DNA of 64,000 bases, from assembly GCA_902595225.1 (NCBI GenBank), contig CACJPG010000003.1, positions 1 to 64,000 of the forward strand, written 5' to 3'. The notes under the pieces are model-generated. The model was not told the origin of the DNA. It made no database searches and saw nothing but the letters and a program-made list of their open reading frames with translations. Positions 15,908 to 26,508 of this stretch are shown here, piece by piece. Numbering within the stretch: position 1 is the stretch's first letter; every line of letters starts with the position of its first letter. Both the position numbers and the translations under genes were made by a program. Origin of the DNA: an uncultured Thiothrix sp. Lineage in GTDB: Bacteria; Pseudomonadota; Gammaproteobacteria; Poriferisulfidales; GCA-002705445.

Positions 15908-16950
15908 TATGGCGCAGGATTTGGGTATGCTTGGTTTATCTCTTCAATTTCGCTTAAAATTTCTTCACTTAAATTAATATTTATGCTTTTAATATTTTCT
16001 TCAAGCTGAGCTAAATTTGTGGCCCCAATAATATTACTGGCAACGAATGGTTGATTATTGACAAATGAAAGAGCAAGTTCAGTTGGAGTCAGATTAAATT
16101 TTTCAGCTAAATTCACATACTCTACTGTCGCGGATTTTGCATATTTATTGCTATATCTATTGAATCTGTTCCAAATTGTAAGCCTTGCATTTTTAGGTGA
16201 ATTTTTTAAATATTTACCAGTTAATACTCCAAAACCTAATGGTGAGTATGCTAGTAACTTAATGTTCTCTATTTCTGCAATCTCAGCCATGTTGATTTCA
16301 TAAATTCTATTTAGAAGGCTATAAGGGTTTTGAACAGAGACAATCTTCGAAAACAATCTAGTATTCGAAATTTCAACAAATTTCATTAAACCCCATGACG
16401 TGTCGTTAGAAAGACCAATAGACCTAATTTTTCCTTTCTTAACCAAATTATCTAAAGCTTCATAACTTTCATTTATATTATCAATAATTTGATTTCTATT
16501 TTCTTTTGTATATTTATAATTTAGCTCTCCAAAATAATTAGTTTGCCTTTGAGGCCAATGTATTTGGTACAAATCAATATAGTCAGTATTTAGTCTCTTT
16601 AAATTTTTCTCAATTGCAATTTCAATATTTTCCTTATCAATTTGCAAAGGATCACGAATGTAAGAAAAGTCCGGAGCAGGCCCAGTAACTTTTGATGCTA
16701 TTATTACATCTTCCCTTCTTTTTGTTTTATTTAACCAAGATCCAATATATTTCTCAGTGAGTCCTTGTGTATTTTTTTTTGGTGGCACAGGATACATTTC
16801 TGCTGTATCTATAAAATTTACCCCATTGTCCAAAGCAAAATCTAGTTGTTCATGAGCCTCATTTTCAGTATTTTGCTCACCAAAAGTCATTGTTCCTAAG
16901 CATATTTTACTTATTTCAATATCTGTATCGCCAAGCTTTGAATAAATCAT
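15907..16950 (-). CDS. aldo-keto reductase (Tas-like)
   Basis: This encodes 347 residues of a TIM-barrel NADPH-dependent oxidoreductase. The AKR pattern is visible: LGTMTFGEQN, DTAEMYPVP with the catalytic Asp-Tyr, ITSK-like IIASKVTGP, and DLYQIHWPQR with the catalytic-site His. The insertion and the WPQR segment match the Tas branch of AKR proteins. The natural substrate is unknown. It lies between fmdB-like (5 nt upstream) and rluB and is probably co-transcribed with both. Confidence 0.9.
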   Translation of the reverse strand: MIYSKLGDTDIEISKICLGTMTFGEQNTENEAHEQLDFALDNGVNFIDTAEMYPVPPKKNTQGLTEKYIGSWLNKTKRREDVIIASKVTGPAPDFSYIRDPLQIDKENIEIAIEKNLKRLNTDYIDLYQIHWPQRQTNYFGELNYKYTKENRNQIIDNINESYEALDNLVKKGKIRSIGLSNDTSWGLMKFVEISNTRLFSKIVSVQNPYSLLNRIYEINMAEIAEIENIKLLAYSPLGFGVLTGKYLKNSPKNARLTIWNRFNRYSNKYAKSATVEYVNLAEKFNLTPTELALSFVNNQPFVASNIIGATNLAQLEENIKSININLSEEILSEIEEINQAYPNPAP

Positions 16951-16955
16951 ATCTC

Positions 16956-17180
16956 TTATTTATTTTTTTGTTGTTTTTCTGTTTTCTTTTCCTTTTTTTT
17001 ATTTTTGAAATCAGTTTCATACCAACCAGTACCCTTTAGCTTAAATCCTGCGGAGGTAACTAGTTTTTTGAGTTTTTTTTCGTTACATTTTGGGCATATT
17101 GTAAGCTTTTCGTCTGACACTTTTTGAATAACGTCAAATTGATGTCCGCAACTCTGACATTGATATTCATATATTGGCAT
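16956..17180 (-). CDS. FmdB-family zinc-ribbon protein
   Basis: This encodes 74 residues. Two zinc-binding knuckles, CQSCGH and CPKCNEK (about residues 8-13 and 29-35), follow the typical MPIYEYQC start. A GFKLKGTGWYETDFK motif and a Lys-rich tail complete the FmdB/regulatory-protein pattern. The family is widespread and its function is unresolved despite the 'formamidase regulator' name. It is first in the unit with the aldo-keto reductase and rluB. Confidence 0.9.
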   Translation of the reverse strand: MPIYEYQCQSCGHQFDVIQKVSDEKLTICPKCNEKKLKKLVTSAGFKLKGTGWYETDFKNKKKEKKTEKQQKNK

Positions 17181-17225
17181 AATTTCTCTCTTTAAATAAA
17201 AAAATAACTGTTTAAAATAAATACT

Positions 17226-17642
17226 ATGTTAGCAAATCAAAAATACTCAAGTAAAACTTCTTTATCTTTAATGCTAATGGGGCTTCTCCCTTTCATATTT
17301 GCAATTCATTATCTTGAAAAATATGATTTCGAAATAGGTCTCTCAGTGTTTATTCATTATAGTGCAATTATATTATCTTTTATAGGTGCAATAAACTGGG
17401 GTAGAAATGTTGAAGAAAAAAATCCGAAAATTTTCATTTTCAGTGTTGTTCCTTCGGTGATTGCATTTGGAGCAATGTTTGCGGACTTTCCTTATCAACT
17501 TCAAATCTTAACTGTTGGTTTTTTGATAGCTTGGATTATAGATCTTTCTCTTATGTTTAAGGATAAAAGCTATTATGTTTATTTGGCTATGAGAACATTC
17601 ATTACTGGAAGCGTAATGTACTTACATATATATCTAATGTAA
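17226..17642 (+). CDS. DUF3429 family membrane protein
   Basis: This encodes 138 residues with four transmembrane helices (about residues 15-30, 40-60, 75-95, 97-115). The conserved segment FIGAINWGR lies in the second helix. This matches the DUF3429 family of small bacterial and mitochondrial membrane proteins of unknown function. It is divergent from fmdB-like and converges on rpsI with a 3-bp gap. Confidence 0.8.
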   Translation: MLANQKYSSKTSLSLMLMGLLPFIFAIHYLEKYDFEIGLSVFIHYSAIILSFIGAINWGRNVEEKNPKIFIFSVVPSVIAFGAMFADFPYQLQILTVGFLIAWIIDLSLMFKDKSYYVYLAMRTFITGSVMYLHIYLM

Positions 17643-17645
17643 TTC

Positions 17646-18035
17646 TTATCTTTTAGAGTATTGGATATCTTTTCTAGCCTTTCTAAGCCCAACTTTCTTT
17701 CTTTCGACAACTCTCGAATCTCTGGTAAGAAATCCATTCTTTTTTAATAAAGGTCTCAAAGAATCATCAAATTTTAGAAGAGCTCTTGATATGCCAAGCT
17801 TTATTGCTCCTGCTTGTCCTGAGGAACCCCCACCTTTGACAGTAATTTTAATGTCAGTTTTGTCGAGTGTGTCTGTTAGTTCTAAGGCTTGCTTAACAAC
17901 CATTATATTTGTTTTTCGTCCAAAATACTTTTCGAGTGGATTTGAATTAACCGTTATTTTTCCAGAGCCTTTCGTTAAAAATACTCTTGCTGTAGATTCT
18001 TTTCTTCGACCAGTTGAGTAGCAAACGTTATTCAT
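17646..18035 (-). CDS. rpsI: 30S ribosomal protein S9
   Basis: This encodes 129 residues with [11 protein letters not shown] at the N-terminus, [20 protein letters not shown] in the middle and the C-terminal [10 protein letters not shown] tail that reaches the P-site tRNA. It is directly downstream of rplM with a one-base overlap, the standard L13-S9 arrangement. Confidence 0.99.
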   Translation of the reverse strand: MNNVCYSTGRRKESTARVFLTKGSGKITVNSNPLEKYFGRKTNIMVVKQALELTDTLDKTDIKITVKGGGSSGQAGAIKLGISRALLKFDDSLRPLLKKNGFLTRDSRVVERKKVGLRKARKDIQYSKR

Positions 18036-18472
18036 TATATTTCCTTAGCAACAGGTTTTTGTGCATGATGGTTATGTTCTGGACCTTGATACACATGAAG
18101 TTTTTTTATCATTGCGTTACCAAGTCTGTTTTTTGGCATCATACCTTTGACAGCTTTTTCAATAATTTGCTCAGGCCTTTTCGCTTGAAGTTTAGCAAAG
18201 TTGATTGACTTAAGATTTCCAATATAACCAGAATGTTTATAATACATTTTATCATCAAACTTATTACCAGTTACTTTTACTTTTTCAGCATTTATAACAA
18301 CGACGTGATCACCGGTATCAACATGAGGAGTATAGCAGGGCTTTTTTTTGCCCCTTAACATGTCTGCAATTTCAGTTGAAAGTCGGCCTAAAACCTTATC
18401 GGTAGCATCAATAACATACCAATCTCTTTCGACGGTCTCCTTTTTTGCACTAATTGTTGATTTTGTCATCAT
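18035..18472 (-). CDS. rplM: 50S ribosomal protein L13
   Basis: About 145 residues when started at the MMTKST Met pair (18472 or 18469); the open frame extends further upstream but those residues do not fit L13. [33 protein letters not shown] and the HNHHAQKP tail are diagnostic. A GGA-containing ribosome site lies just upstream. It is co-transcribed with rpsI. Confidence 0.98.
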   Translation of the reverse strand: MMTKSTISAKKETVERDWYVIDATDKVLGRLSTEIADMLRGKKKPCYTPHVDTGDHVVVINAEKVKVTGNKFDDKMYYKHSGYIGNLKSINFAKLQAKRPEQIIEKAVKGMMPKNRLGNAMIKKLHVYQGPEHNHHAQKPVAKEI

Positions 18473-18537
18473 TATAATAAATTCCTGTAGGTGGCGTATA
18501 ATAGCTAAGATATGGCATATATTCAAGCTTTACGATT

Positions 18538-19182
18538 TTAAAGAGCTTTTTTAATTTGCTCCTGAATAGTTGCAATATCGCCAACACCATTTACTTCAAT
18601 GTATTTATTTCCATTTTGCACTAAAGACGATTTTTTATAAAAATCGACCAAGGGAGATGTCTGGTCATGATATATCGCCAATCTTTTTCTGACAGTTTCT
18701 TCATTATCATCTGGTCTTTGTATTAGAGGTTCACCAGTCTCATCATCAATATTTTCTTGTTTAGGCGGATTATATTTAATGTGATAAGTTCTTCCTGATG
18801 CAGTATGCACCCTTCTACCACTCATTCTTTGAATAATTTCGTCATCATCAACCATAATTTCTATCACGCAATCAATTTTAATCCCCTTATCCTTTAAAGC
18901 ATTTGCTTGGTCCAATGTTCTAGGAAAACCGTCAAATAAAAAGCCATTGGCGCAATCTTTTTCGCTGATTCTATCTTTGACTAAATCTAAAATTAGGTCA
19001 TCAGGAACAAGCTCTCCTTTTTCCATTAAAACTTTAGCTTTTAAACCAAGTTCAGTACCCTTAGATACAGAGGCTCTTAGCATATCGCCAGTTGATATTT
19101 GTGGAATACTAAGATGATCAGATATAAATTTCGCTTGTGTGCCTTTACCAGCCCCTGGAGCACCCAATAGAATAATTTGCAT
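18538..19182 (-). CDS. adk: adenylate kinase
   Basis: This interconverts ATP plus AMP and two ADP. Its 214 residues carry the P-loop GAPGAGKGT (about 7-15), the AMP-site DGFPRT and the LID segment around [12 protein letters not shown]. The LID lacks zinc cysteines, as in other gammaproteobacteria. It is divergent from the PPi-dependent phosphofructokinase gene, with a 167-bp shared upstream region. Confidence 0.98.
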   Translation of the reverse strand: MQIILLGAPGAGKGTQAKFISDHLSIPQISTGDMLRASVSKGTELGLKAKVLMEKGELVPDDLILDLVKDRISEKDCANGFLFDGFPRTLDQANALKDKGIKIDCVIEIMVDDDEIIQRMSGRRVHTASGRTYHIKYNPPKQENIDDETGEPLIQRPDDNEETVRKRLAIYHDQTSPLVDFYKKSSLVQNGNKYIEVNGVGDIATIQEQIKKAL

Positions 19183-19318
19183 GTAATTTCTCCTTTAATT
19201 CTTATTATTTTATTATTGGATTTGATATTACCCTACAATTTTGAATTATCAAATAAGTAAAGCGTATAAACCTATAAAAATACTATGTTTGCTTACTTCC
19301 AACCAAATTATACTGTGG

Positions 19319-19350
19319 TAAGATAATTTATTATTAAAAAATTTATCTTA
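19319..19350 (+). promoter_or_regulatory. hairpin abutting the pfp start codon
   Basis: TAAGATAA (19319-19326) and TTATCTTA (19343-19350) form a perfect 8-bp inverted repeat whose last base is the A of the pfp ATG. No Shine-Dalgarno is visible between the arms. The stem could limit access to the start codon. It is all A/T apart from two pairs, so it could also be chance. Confidence 0.35.
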
Positions 19351-20606
19351 TGAAAAAAATAAGAAGAAGAAATGCATTTTATGCTCAATCAGGTGGGGTA
19401 ACAGCGGTCATTAACGCAAGTGCTTGTGGTGTAATAGAAGCTTGCAGGAAAAATAAAAAACACATTGGAAAACTATTTGCAGGGCAAGACGGTATCTTAG
19501 GAGCACTCAACCAAGAGTTAATCGATACTTCTTTTGAAACAGATATAGCAATAAGAAACTTGAAGTACACACCAGGTGGAGCTTTTGGTTCATGCAGATA
19601 CAAGTTAAAAAATTATAAAGATGACGATTCAGACTATAAAAAACTGCTTAAAGTTTTCAAAGCACATGACATTGGTTATTTTTTTTATAATGGTGGCGGT
19701 GACTCTCAAGACACATCCAATAAAATAGCAGAGTTTTGTAAAAGTAACAATTTTGATATTCAATGTATAGGAATTCCAAAAACGGTTGATAATGATTTAC
19801 CATTAATTGATTTCTGCCCAGGATTTGGTTCAGTTGCAAAATATACTGCGATATCAACACTAGAGGCAGGACTAGACGTCGCGTCAATGTGTGCAACATC
19901 GACAAAAGTTTTTATTTTAGAAGTTATGGGAAGACATGCAGGATGGATAGCTGCGTCATCTGCTTTAGCAAATGAAAATAGAAAAAAACCACCACATATA
20001 ATTTTGTTTCCTGAAATAATTTTTAATGAAAAGAAATTCTTAGATACTGTACAAAGCACAATTAAAAAATATGGTTTTTGTGTAGTTGTAGCCTCAGAAG
20101 GTACAAAAAATAAAAAAGGGAATTTCTTGGCTGAAAGTGGTCTTAAGGATGCCTTTGGTCATACACAACTTGGCGGTGTAGCGCCTTTTTTAGCAGAATT
20201 AATTAAGGCAAAAAAAGGATATAAATGTCATTGGGCAGTCGCAGATTATTTACAGCGTTCTGCACGGCATATTGCTTCTAAAATAGATGTTCAGCAAGCA
20301 TACGCATTAGGCGAACATGCGGTTAAATTAGCAATTAAAGGTGAGAATGCTGTGATGGCAAGCACTAAAAGATTATCTGATGAACCTTATAAATGGGCTC
20401 TTACAAAAGTTCCTCTCGCAAGTGTTGCGAATATTGAAAAGGAATTACCGAAAAATTTCATTACCTCAGATGGTTATCATATTACAAAATCTTGTCGAAA
20501 ATATTTAAATCCATTGATTCAAGGCGAGGATTTTCCAAAATTTAAAAAGGGAATTCCAGTTTATTCTGAGTATAAAAATAAAATGGTTAAAAAGAAAAAA
20601 CTATAA
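19350..20606 (+). CDS. pfp: pyrophosphate-dependent phosphofructokinase
   Basis: This encodes 418 residues. GGGDSQDT (about 115-122) lacks the Gly typical of ATP-dependent enzymes, and PKTVDND (about 143-149) has the Lys of PPi-using enzymes; MGRHAGW binds the sugar phosphate. The reaction is fructose 6-phosphate plus PPi giving fructose 1,6-bisphosphate plus Pi, and it is reversible. In autotrophic sulfur oxidisers and methylotrophs this enzyme often serves the Calvin and pentose phosphate cycles and saves energy as PPi. It is divergent from adk and upstream of cmoA. Confidence 0.93.
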   Translation: MKKIRRRNAFYAQSGGVTAVINASACGVIEACRKNKKHIGKLFAGQDGILGALNQELIDTSFETDIAIRNLKYTPGGAFGSCRYKLKNYKDDDSDYKKLLKVFKAHDIGYFFYNGGGDSQDTSNKIAEFCKSNNFDIQCIGIPKTVDNDLPLIDFCPGFGSVAKYTAISTLEAGLDVASMCATSTKVFILEVMGRHAGWIAASSALANENRKKPPHIILFPEIIFNEKKFLDTVQSTIKKYGFCVVVASEGTKNKKGNFLAESGLKDAFGHTQLGGVAPFLAELIKAKKGYKCHWAVADYLQRSARHIASKIDVQQAYALGEHAVKLAIKGENAVMASTKRLSDEPYKWALTKVPLASVANIEKELPKNFITSDGYHITKSCRKYLNPLIQGEDFPKFKKGIPVYSEYKNKMVKKKKL

Positions 20607-20619
20607 ATTTTATAATCTT

Positions 20620-21333
20620 ATGAAAAAAGATAATTTATATAATAAAGAGATACCAAAAGATCATAAGTTTACCTTTAACAGTGAAGTCACCGATGTTTTT
20701 GAAGATATGGTACATAGGTCTGTTCCAGGATATGAATTCTTAATTGAGAATATCGGTTTCATTGCAAAAAAATTCTACCAAAGAAACACAAATATATATG
20801 ATCTAGGCTCGTCTTTATGTGCATGTTCTTTATCTGTTCAAGATAAAATTCAAAATATAAACGGTAATATTTATGCAGTTGATTCATCACCCTCTATGAT
20901 AAATGAATGTAGGAAAAATATTGATAATAAAAAAATAAAATTAATAAATTCTGACATTGCTAGCATAAATATTGAAAATAGCTCAGTAATTATATTGAAT
21001 CTTACATTACAATTTATTCCAAAGGATAGACGAACACGACTTTTGAAAAATTTTTTTGATAACTTAAATAAACATGGAGTAATTATAATAACTGAAAAGA
21101 TAATAATTGACGAAATTGACAATAATAAATTCTCAAAAAACTTCCATGATTTTTTTAAGGAAAATAAAGGTTATTCAAAAGAAGAAATAGACAGAAAAAA
21201 AATTGCACTAGAGAATGTTATGCTATTAGAAAGCGAAAAACAATATGAAAAAAGATTTAATGAAATTGGTTGCACAAATTTTTTTAAATGGTTTCAGTGT
21301 TATAATTTTATTTCTTGGGTATTAGTAAAATAA
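20620..21333 (+). CDS. cmoA: carboxy-S-adenosylmethionine synthase
   Basis: This encodes 237 residues of a Rossmann SAM-dependent enzyme that makes carboxy-SAM from SAM and prephenate. FTFNSEVTDVFEDMVHRSVPGY near the N-terminus and YDLGSSLCACSLSV (SAM motif) are typical of CmoA, as is the later LTLQFIP. It supplies CmoB, encoded immediately downstream with a 19-nt overlap. Confidence 0.94.
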   Translation: MKKDNLYNKEIPKDHKFTFNSEVTDVFEDMVHRSVPGYEFLIENIGFIAKKFYQRNTNIYDLGSSLCACSLSVQDKIQNINGNIYAVDSSPSMINECRKNIDNKKIKLINSDIASINIENSSVIILNLTLQFIPKDRRTRLLKNFFDNLNKHGVIIITEKIIIDEIDNNKFSKNFHDFFKENKGYSKEEIDRKKIALENVMLLESEKQYEKRFNEIGCTNFFKWFQCYNFISWVLVK

Positions 21334-22304
21334 ATACTTTATCATACATAAAAGACAAGGGTCTTTATTCCGAACTTACTTTTCAGAAATACAATTATCT
21401 TTTCAATTATTTTCAAACAGATGTAAACTTTATTTCTCATGGAAATCTTTCTAATTGGATTGATATATTAAGTTGTTTGCCTAGCATTGAAACAAGTCAT
21501 GTAAATTTTTCCAATGGTGCCATTAGAATTGGACACCCAAGTGAAATTGGTTTACACGGAAAAAAAATTTTAGAAGAAAAGCTGCTTGAACTATCACCAT
21601 GGAGGAAAGGTCCTTTTATACTTTTTGGAACAGAAATTGACTCCGAGTGGCGTTCATATAAAAAGTGGAACAGAATTAAGCCATTTCTTCCTCTCGATAA
21701 AGGAATTAGAATATGCGATATTGGGTGCAGCAATGGTTATTATCTATATAAATTGTTGGAGACCGACCCAGAAATTGCCATAGGAGTTGAAAAAACACCT
21801 CTCTATATAATGCAATTTCTTGCAACAAAAATTTATGCTAAAAAAATTCAAGAAATTCTAGTTATACCAAGTAGTGTTGAAAATTTTCAGCAAGAGAAAA
21901 TTGATTTTGATTTGGTGTTATCTATGGGAGTTTTATATCATTCAAAAGCGCCAGAAGCACATATTGAAACTATAAAAAAAATATTGAAAAAAAATGGTAG
22001 TTTGATTTTAGAAACAATAATAACGAACAACACTAAAAATATTTATGTTAAAAAAGGGCAATCTTTCGCAGGCATGAAAAACATAAGCATAATTTTTAAT
22101 GAAAAAAATGTAATTCATTTGCTTAAATCATGTGGGTTTAAAAATATTGAATGTGTGAATAAATCAATAACTGATTATGAAGAGCAACGCTCAACAAAAT
22201 GGATGAAAGGCAAAAGTTTAAAAGATTTTATTTATCCAAACGGAACAACAATCGAAGGACACAGTGACTTTTACAGAGCTATATTTATAGCCCGAAAAAA
22301 ATGA
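21315..22304 (+). CDS. cmoB: tRNA U34 carboxymethyltransferase
   Basis: CmoB transfers the carboxymethyl group of carboxy-SAM to 5-hydroxyuridine at position 34 of certain tRNAs, giving cmo5U. Its 329 residues contain SPWRKGPFILFGTEIDSEWRS, the SAM motif CDIGCSNGYYLYK and SMGVLYHSKAPEAH, all typical of CmoB. The start is a TTG within the end of cmoA, implying coupled translation. Confidence 0.94.
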   Translation: MGISKINTLSYIKDKGLYSELTFQKYNYLFNYFQTDVNFISHGNLSNWIDILSCLPSIETSHVNFSNGAIRIGHPSEIGLHGKKILEEKLLELSPWRKGPFILFGTEIDSEWRSYKKWNRIKPFLPLDKGIRICDIGCSNGYYLYKLLETDPEIAIGVEKTPLYIMQFLATKIYAKKIQEILVIPSSVENFQQEKIDFDLVLSMGVLYHSKAPEAHIETIKKILKKNGSLILETIITNNTKNIYVKKGQSFAGMKNISIIFNEKNVIHLLKSCGFKNIECVNKSITDYEEQRSTKWMKGKSLKDFIYPNGTTIEGHSDFYRAIFIARKK

Positions 22305-22342
22305 TTATGATATTATTTCTCTACTAAAATAAGGATAATAAA

Positions 22343-23509
22343 ATGACAACAAAATTATTTACTTCAGAATCAGTTTCAGAGGGTCACCCAGATAAGTTAT
22401 GTGATCAAGTTTCTGATGCGATTTTGGATGCAGTGATCGCTCAGGATAAAAAGGCACGAGTTGCATGCGAAACGCTTGTTAAATCTGAAGAAGGATCTAA
22501 AGGGGTTGTTATTATTGGTGGTGAAATCACAACATCAGCAAAAGTTGATTACGAAAGTATTGTAAGAGAAACAATAAAGAATATTGGGTATGATTCAGAA
22601 GAACTAGGCTTTGATTCAAAAACTGTAGAATTTATAAATAAAATTGGATTACAATCCAAAGATATTGCTCAAGGAGTTGATAAACAAAATGATGAAGAAC
22701 AAGGCGCAGGGGATCAGGGGCTCATGTTTGGTTATGCGAATAATGAAACAGACGTATTAATGCCTGCACCGATAACTTTCTCTCATAGATTGGTTCAAAA
22801 ATTAGCAGAATTGAGAAAATCAAAAGATGTTAGTTGGTTACGACCTGACGCAAAAAGCCAAGTAACATTTAAGTATGATAAGGATAAGGTACACTCAATA
22901 GACACTATAGTTATTTCAACTCAACATTCTCCAGAGATTAGCCAAAAAGAAATAAAAGAGTATGTAATAGATAAAGTTATTAAGAATGTCTTGCCAAAAA
23001 ACTATTTATCGAAAAATACCATCCTTCATGTTAATCCAACAGGTTCTTTTGAAATTGGAGGACCAGTTGGAGACTGTGGATTGACAGGACGAAAAATCAT
23101 TGTTGATACATATGGTGGTATGGCCAGACACGGAGGCGGGGCATTTTCTGGTAAAGATCCAAGCAAAGTAGACAGATCAGCGGCATATGCTGCACGTTAT
23201 GTGGCAAAAAATATTGTTGCAAGTGGTTTAGCAAGTAAATGTGAATTACAAATATCTTATGCTATTGGGGTTGCCAAACCTACATCCATAAGCATTGACA
23301 CATTTGGAACTTCCACAGTAAAAGAAGAAAAAATTGTACAAATAATAAATGATGTTTTTGACTTGCGTCCATGGGGTATAATCAATATGCTAGATTTATT
23401 GAACCCTATCTTTACACCAACTGCTTCATATGGTCATTTTGGTAGGCAAGATCTAGGTCTCCCTTGGGAGAGAACCGATAAAGTAGAAAACATAAAAAGT
23501 TTAATTTAA
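22343..23509 (+). CDS. metK: S-adenosylmethionine synthetase
   Basis: This forms SAM from methionine and ATP. Its 388 residues carry [37 protein letters not shown] and [19 protein letters not shown], the family signatures. AAGGA lies upstream of the ATG. It is followed 12 nt later by ahcY, coupling SAM synthesis to recycling of S-adenosylhomocysteine. No riboswitch is visible in its short 38-nt leader. Confidence 0.99.
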   Translation: MTTKLFTSESVSEGHPDKLCDQVSDAILDAVIAQDKKARVACETLVKSEEGSKGVVIIGGEITTSAKVDYESIVRETIKNIGYDSEELGFDSKTVEFINKIGLQSKDIAQGVDKQNDEEQGAGDQGLMFGYANNETDVLMPAPITFSHRLVQKLAELRKSKDVSWLRPDAKSQVTFKYDKDKVHSIDTIVISTQHSPEISQKEIKEYVIDKVIKNVLPKNYLSKNTILHVNPTGSFEIGGPVGDCGLTGRKIIVDTYGGMARHGGGAFSGKDPSKVDRSAAYAARYVAKNIVASGLASKCELQISYAIGVAKPTSISIDTFGTSTVKEEKIVQIINDVFDLRPWGIINMLDLLNPIFTPTASYGHFGRQDLGLPWERTDKVENIKSLI

Positions 23510-23521
23510 TGGAGTCTAATA

Positions 23522-24832
23522 ATGAGCAAGGTTGTAGAAAAAATTGGCCCAGACTATAAAGTAGCAGACATTTCTCTTGCAGACTGGGGTCATAAAGAAA
23601 TGAGGATTGCTGAGACCGAAATGCCTGGCTTAATGGCATTAAGAGAAAAGTACGGACAGGAAAAACCTTTACAAGGAGCTAACATTGTTGGCTGTTTACA
23701 TATGACTATCCAGACGGCCGTATTAATTGACACTCTTGTGAGTTTAGGAGCTAGCGTTAGATGGTCATCCTGCAACATTTACTCAACTCAAGATCATGCA
23801 GCTGCAGCAATAGCTGAAAAAGGTATCCCAGTTTTTGCTTGGAAAGGTGAAACAGAAGATGAGTATGTTTGGTGTATCGATCAAACAATAATTGGAGATC
23901 CATCGTGGAAGCCAAATATGATTCTCGACGATGGTGGAGATTTAACTGCGATAATGCATGAGAAATATCCTGAATTACTAGACAATGTTAAAGGTCTTTC
24001 TGAAGAAACAACCACTGGTGTTCTTCGATTGCATGAGATGGTTAAAAAAGGTGAACTTCAGGTCCCTGCCTTTAATGTTAACGATTCAGTAACTAAATCA
24101 AAATTTGATAACCTATATGGTTGTAGAGAATCACTTGTTGATGGAATTAAAAGAGCAACAGATGTTATGATTTCAGGTAAAACTGCACTTGTTTGTGGAT
24201 TTGGTGATGTAGGTAAAGGTTCAGCTCAATCACTCAGAAATGCTGGAGCTATTGTGTGGGTTACAGAAGTCGACCCTATATGTGCATTACAAGCAGCTAT
24301 GGAGGGTTTTAAAGTAGTAACTGTTGAGTCTGTAGTATCAGATGTTGATATTTTTGTCACTGCAACGGGGAATGTTTCAGTAATTACATATGATCATATG
24401 GAAAAAATGAAAGATGAGGCAATCGTTTGCAACATTGGACACTTTGATAATGAGATTGATGTTGAGTCACTTAAAAAATGCAAATGGGACAATATTAAGC
24501 CACAAGTTGACCATATAGAATTTCCAGATGGGAAGAAAATTATTTTGTTAGCAGAGGGAAGGTTAATAAATCTCGGGTGTGCCACAGGCCATCCAAGTTA
24601 CGTTATGTCTGCCTCTTTCACGAATCAGGTTTTGGCGCAAATTGAACTTTGGAAAAATTCAAAAAAATATTCAAAAGAAGTATATGTGCTCCCAAAATTT
24701 TTAGATGAAGAGGTCGCGAGGCTACATTTAGAAAAAGTAGGTGCTAAGCTTACAAAATTGTCTAGTAAGCAAGCTGATTATATAAGTGTAGAGCAAAAAG
24801 GCCCATATAAAAGCGATACTTATAGGTATTAG
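23522..24832 (+). CDS. ahcY: adenosylhomocysteinase
   Basis: This NAD-dependent enzyme hydrolyses S-adenosylhomocysteine to adenosine and homocysteine. Its 436 residues contain the NAD-binding [18 protein letters not shown], substrate-site [16 protein letters not shown] and the C-terminal KSDTYRY, where the last Lys-Tyr contacts NAD across the dimer. It is co-transcribed with metK. Confidence 0.99.
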   Translation: MSKVVEKIGPDYKVADISLADWGHKEMRIAETEMPGLMALREKYGQEKPLQGANIVGCLHMTIQTAVLIDTLVSLGASVRWSSCNIYSTQDHAAAAIAEKGIPVFAWKGETEDEYVWCIDQTIIGDPSWKPNMILDDGGDLTAIMHEKYPELLDNVKGLSEETTTGVLRLHEMVKKGELQVPAFNVNDSVTKSKFDNLYGCRESLVDGIKRATDVMISGKTALVCGFGDVGKGSAQSLRNAGAIVWVTEVDPICALQAAMEGFKVVTVESVVSDVDIFVTATGNVSVITYDHMEKMKDEAIVCNIGHFDNEIDVESLKKCKWDNIKPQVDHIEFPDGKKIILLAEGRLINLGCATGHPSYVMSASFTNQVLAQIELWKNSKKYSKEVYVLPKFLDEEVARLHLEKVGAKLTKLSSKQADYISVEQKGPYKSDTYRY

Positions 24833-24844
24833 TCGATTTAAAAA

Positions 24845-25573
24845 GTGCGTGACATTAGATTATATATTGAGGAGCCGATTAAAGTTGGCTCCTCTCTTTC
24901 TTTAGAAAAATCAAAACATCATTATCTTTTAAAAGTTTTAAGGATAAAAGAACGACAAAAAATTATTTTATTTGATAATTCTGGATATAATTATTATGGA
25001 TTCGTCAACAAAATTTCTAGCAAGCATTTCGATATTAATATTGAAAAGGAAATTTATGAAGAGCAACAAAATCTCCCAATTGAGATAGCATTTAGTTTGT
25101 GTAAGAACCCGTGCTCTGATTTAATTATTCAGAAACTTACAGAACTTGGTATTCAATCAATTCAACCTTTAATCTCAAAGAACTCAATATTTTTTGGAAG
25201 AAAAATCGATTCAGAAAAAAAAATAGCTCATTGGAGAAATATTTCTATAAGCGCGTGTGAGCAATCAGAGAGAAGTTATCTTCCAGAAATTAAAAGAATT
25301 ATTTCTTTAGATGAGTATATTCAGAATTGTAAAACTGAACAAAAAATTATTTTAAATACAAAAGCAAAGATAATGTTGCCAAAAATTTTTAAAGCCAATC
25401 AAACATCTTGTTCTTTATTAATCGGTCCTGAGGGAGATTTTACTGAACAAGAATACTCGCTTGCTGAGCAATCAAATTTTTCTTCGGCAAGCTTAGGTGA
25501 TAATATTCTCAGAGTAGAAACTGCTGTAATTTCAGCGTTTTCATTTGTAAAAATAATTTATAATGGCTTGTAA
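24845..25573 (+). CDS. rsmE: 16S rRNA m3U1498 methyltransferase
   Basis: This encodes 242 residues from a GTG start. The N-terminal PUA-like domain and C-terminal SPOUT knot are indicated by KLTELGIQSIQPL and LIGPEGDFTEQEYSLAE near the end, with LGDNILRVETAV closing the knot. It methylates U1498 of 16S rRNA. Its stop codon overlaps the gshB start (TAATG), beginning a tightly packed run through pyrC'. Confidence 0.95.
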   Translation: MRDIRLYIEEPIKVGSSLSLEKSKHHYLLKVLRIKERQKIILFDNSGYNYYGFVNKISSKHFDINIEKEIYEEQQNLPIEIAFSLCKNPCSDLIIQKLTELGIQSIQPLISKNSIFFGRKIDSEKKIAHWRNISISACEQSERSYLPEIKRIISLDEYIQNCKTEQKIILNTKAKIMLPKIFKANQTSCSLLIGPEGDFTEQEYSLAEQSNFSSASLGDNILRVETAVISAFSFVKIIYNGL

Positions 25574-26508
25574 TGAATAAGAAAATTCTTGTAATTATGG
25601 ACCCAATTGAGTCTATAAACATTCAAAAAGATACAACCTATCAGTTGATGCTTTCCGCAGCAAAATTAAATTATGAGCTATATTATTTAATTCCTAATTC
25701 ACTTGCTATTAAGTCTTTTGAAGCTGTTGGCGAAATTGCTAAATTGGATATTTACGATGATTCAAAAAATTTTTATAAATTATCAAGTCCTTTAAAAGAG
25801 GGAATATCTAATTTTGATTTTGTTTTGATGAGAGAAGATCCACCTGTTGATAATAACTATATTTATAAAAGTTTTATTTTGGATTTAGTAAAAGAAAACA
25901 AAACGAAAGTAATTAATTCTGGTTTCGCGTTAAGAAATTTTAATGAAAAACTCATAACATTAAACTTTCCAAAATATATACCGGATACTATTGTTACATC
26001 AAATAAAAAAGATATAGAAAACTTCAAAAAGAAACATCAAAAAATTATCTTAAAACCTTTAAACTTAATGGGTGGAAGATCTATTTATTATATAGAAGAG
26101 CTTGATAAAAACTTTAATGTTATTTTTGAGGATATGACAGATATGGGTAGAAACTATATTATGGCTCAGAAGTTTTTAGAAGAAGTAGTAGAGGGTGACA
26201 AAAGAATAATTATTATAAATGGCAATGTGATAGAGCATTCAATTATTAGAAAATCCTCTGAGAATGACCATAGATCAAACATTGCTTCTGGAGGGTATAT
26301 TGAAAAGTACACACTTAATTCAAATGAGAAAAAAATATGCGGAGAAGTTGGGAATTATCTTTCATCAAATAATATATTTTTTGCTGGTGTTGATATGATT
26401 GGTGAAAAAATTACCGAGATAAATATAACATCCCCAACATGTATTGCAGAGATAAATAAAATTCACGACATAGATGTTGGAAAAATTTTTTGGGAGCAAC
26501 TTCAGTGA
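25573..26508 (+). CDS. gshB: glutathione synthetase
   Basis: This ATP-grasp enzyme joins gamma-glutamylcysteine and glycine to make glutathione. Its 311 residues show MDPIESINIQKDTT at the N-terminus, the ATP-site ILKPLNLMGGRSIYYI, and C-terminal INITSPTCIAEIN with metal ligands. It follows rsmE with overlap, the usual gammaproteobacterial order, and overlaps ruvX. Confidence 0.97.
   Translation: MNKKILVIMDPIESINIQKDTTYQLMLSAAKLNYELYYLIPNSLAIKSFEAVGEIAKLDIYDDSKNFYKLSSPLKEGISNFDFVLMREDPPVDNNYIYKSFILDLVKENKTKVINSGFALRNFNEKLITLNFPKYIPDTIVTSNKKDIENFKKKHQKIILKPLNLMGGRSIYYIEELDKNFNVIFEDMTDMGRNYIMAQKFLEEVVEGDKRIIIINGNVIEHSIIRKSSENDHRSNIASGGYIEKYTLNSNEKKICGEVGNYLSSNNIFFAGVDMIGEKITEINITSPTCIAEINKIHDIDVGKIFWEQLQ

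Noticed and set aside
22305..22342. SAM riboswitch before metK
   Set aside because: The 38-nt leader is too short and lacks any known SAM aptamer core, unlike the metX leader.
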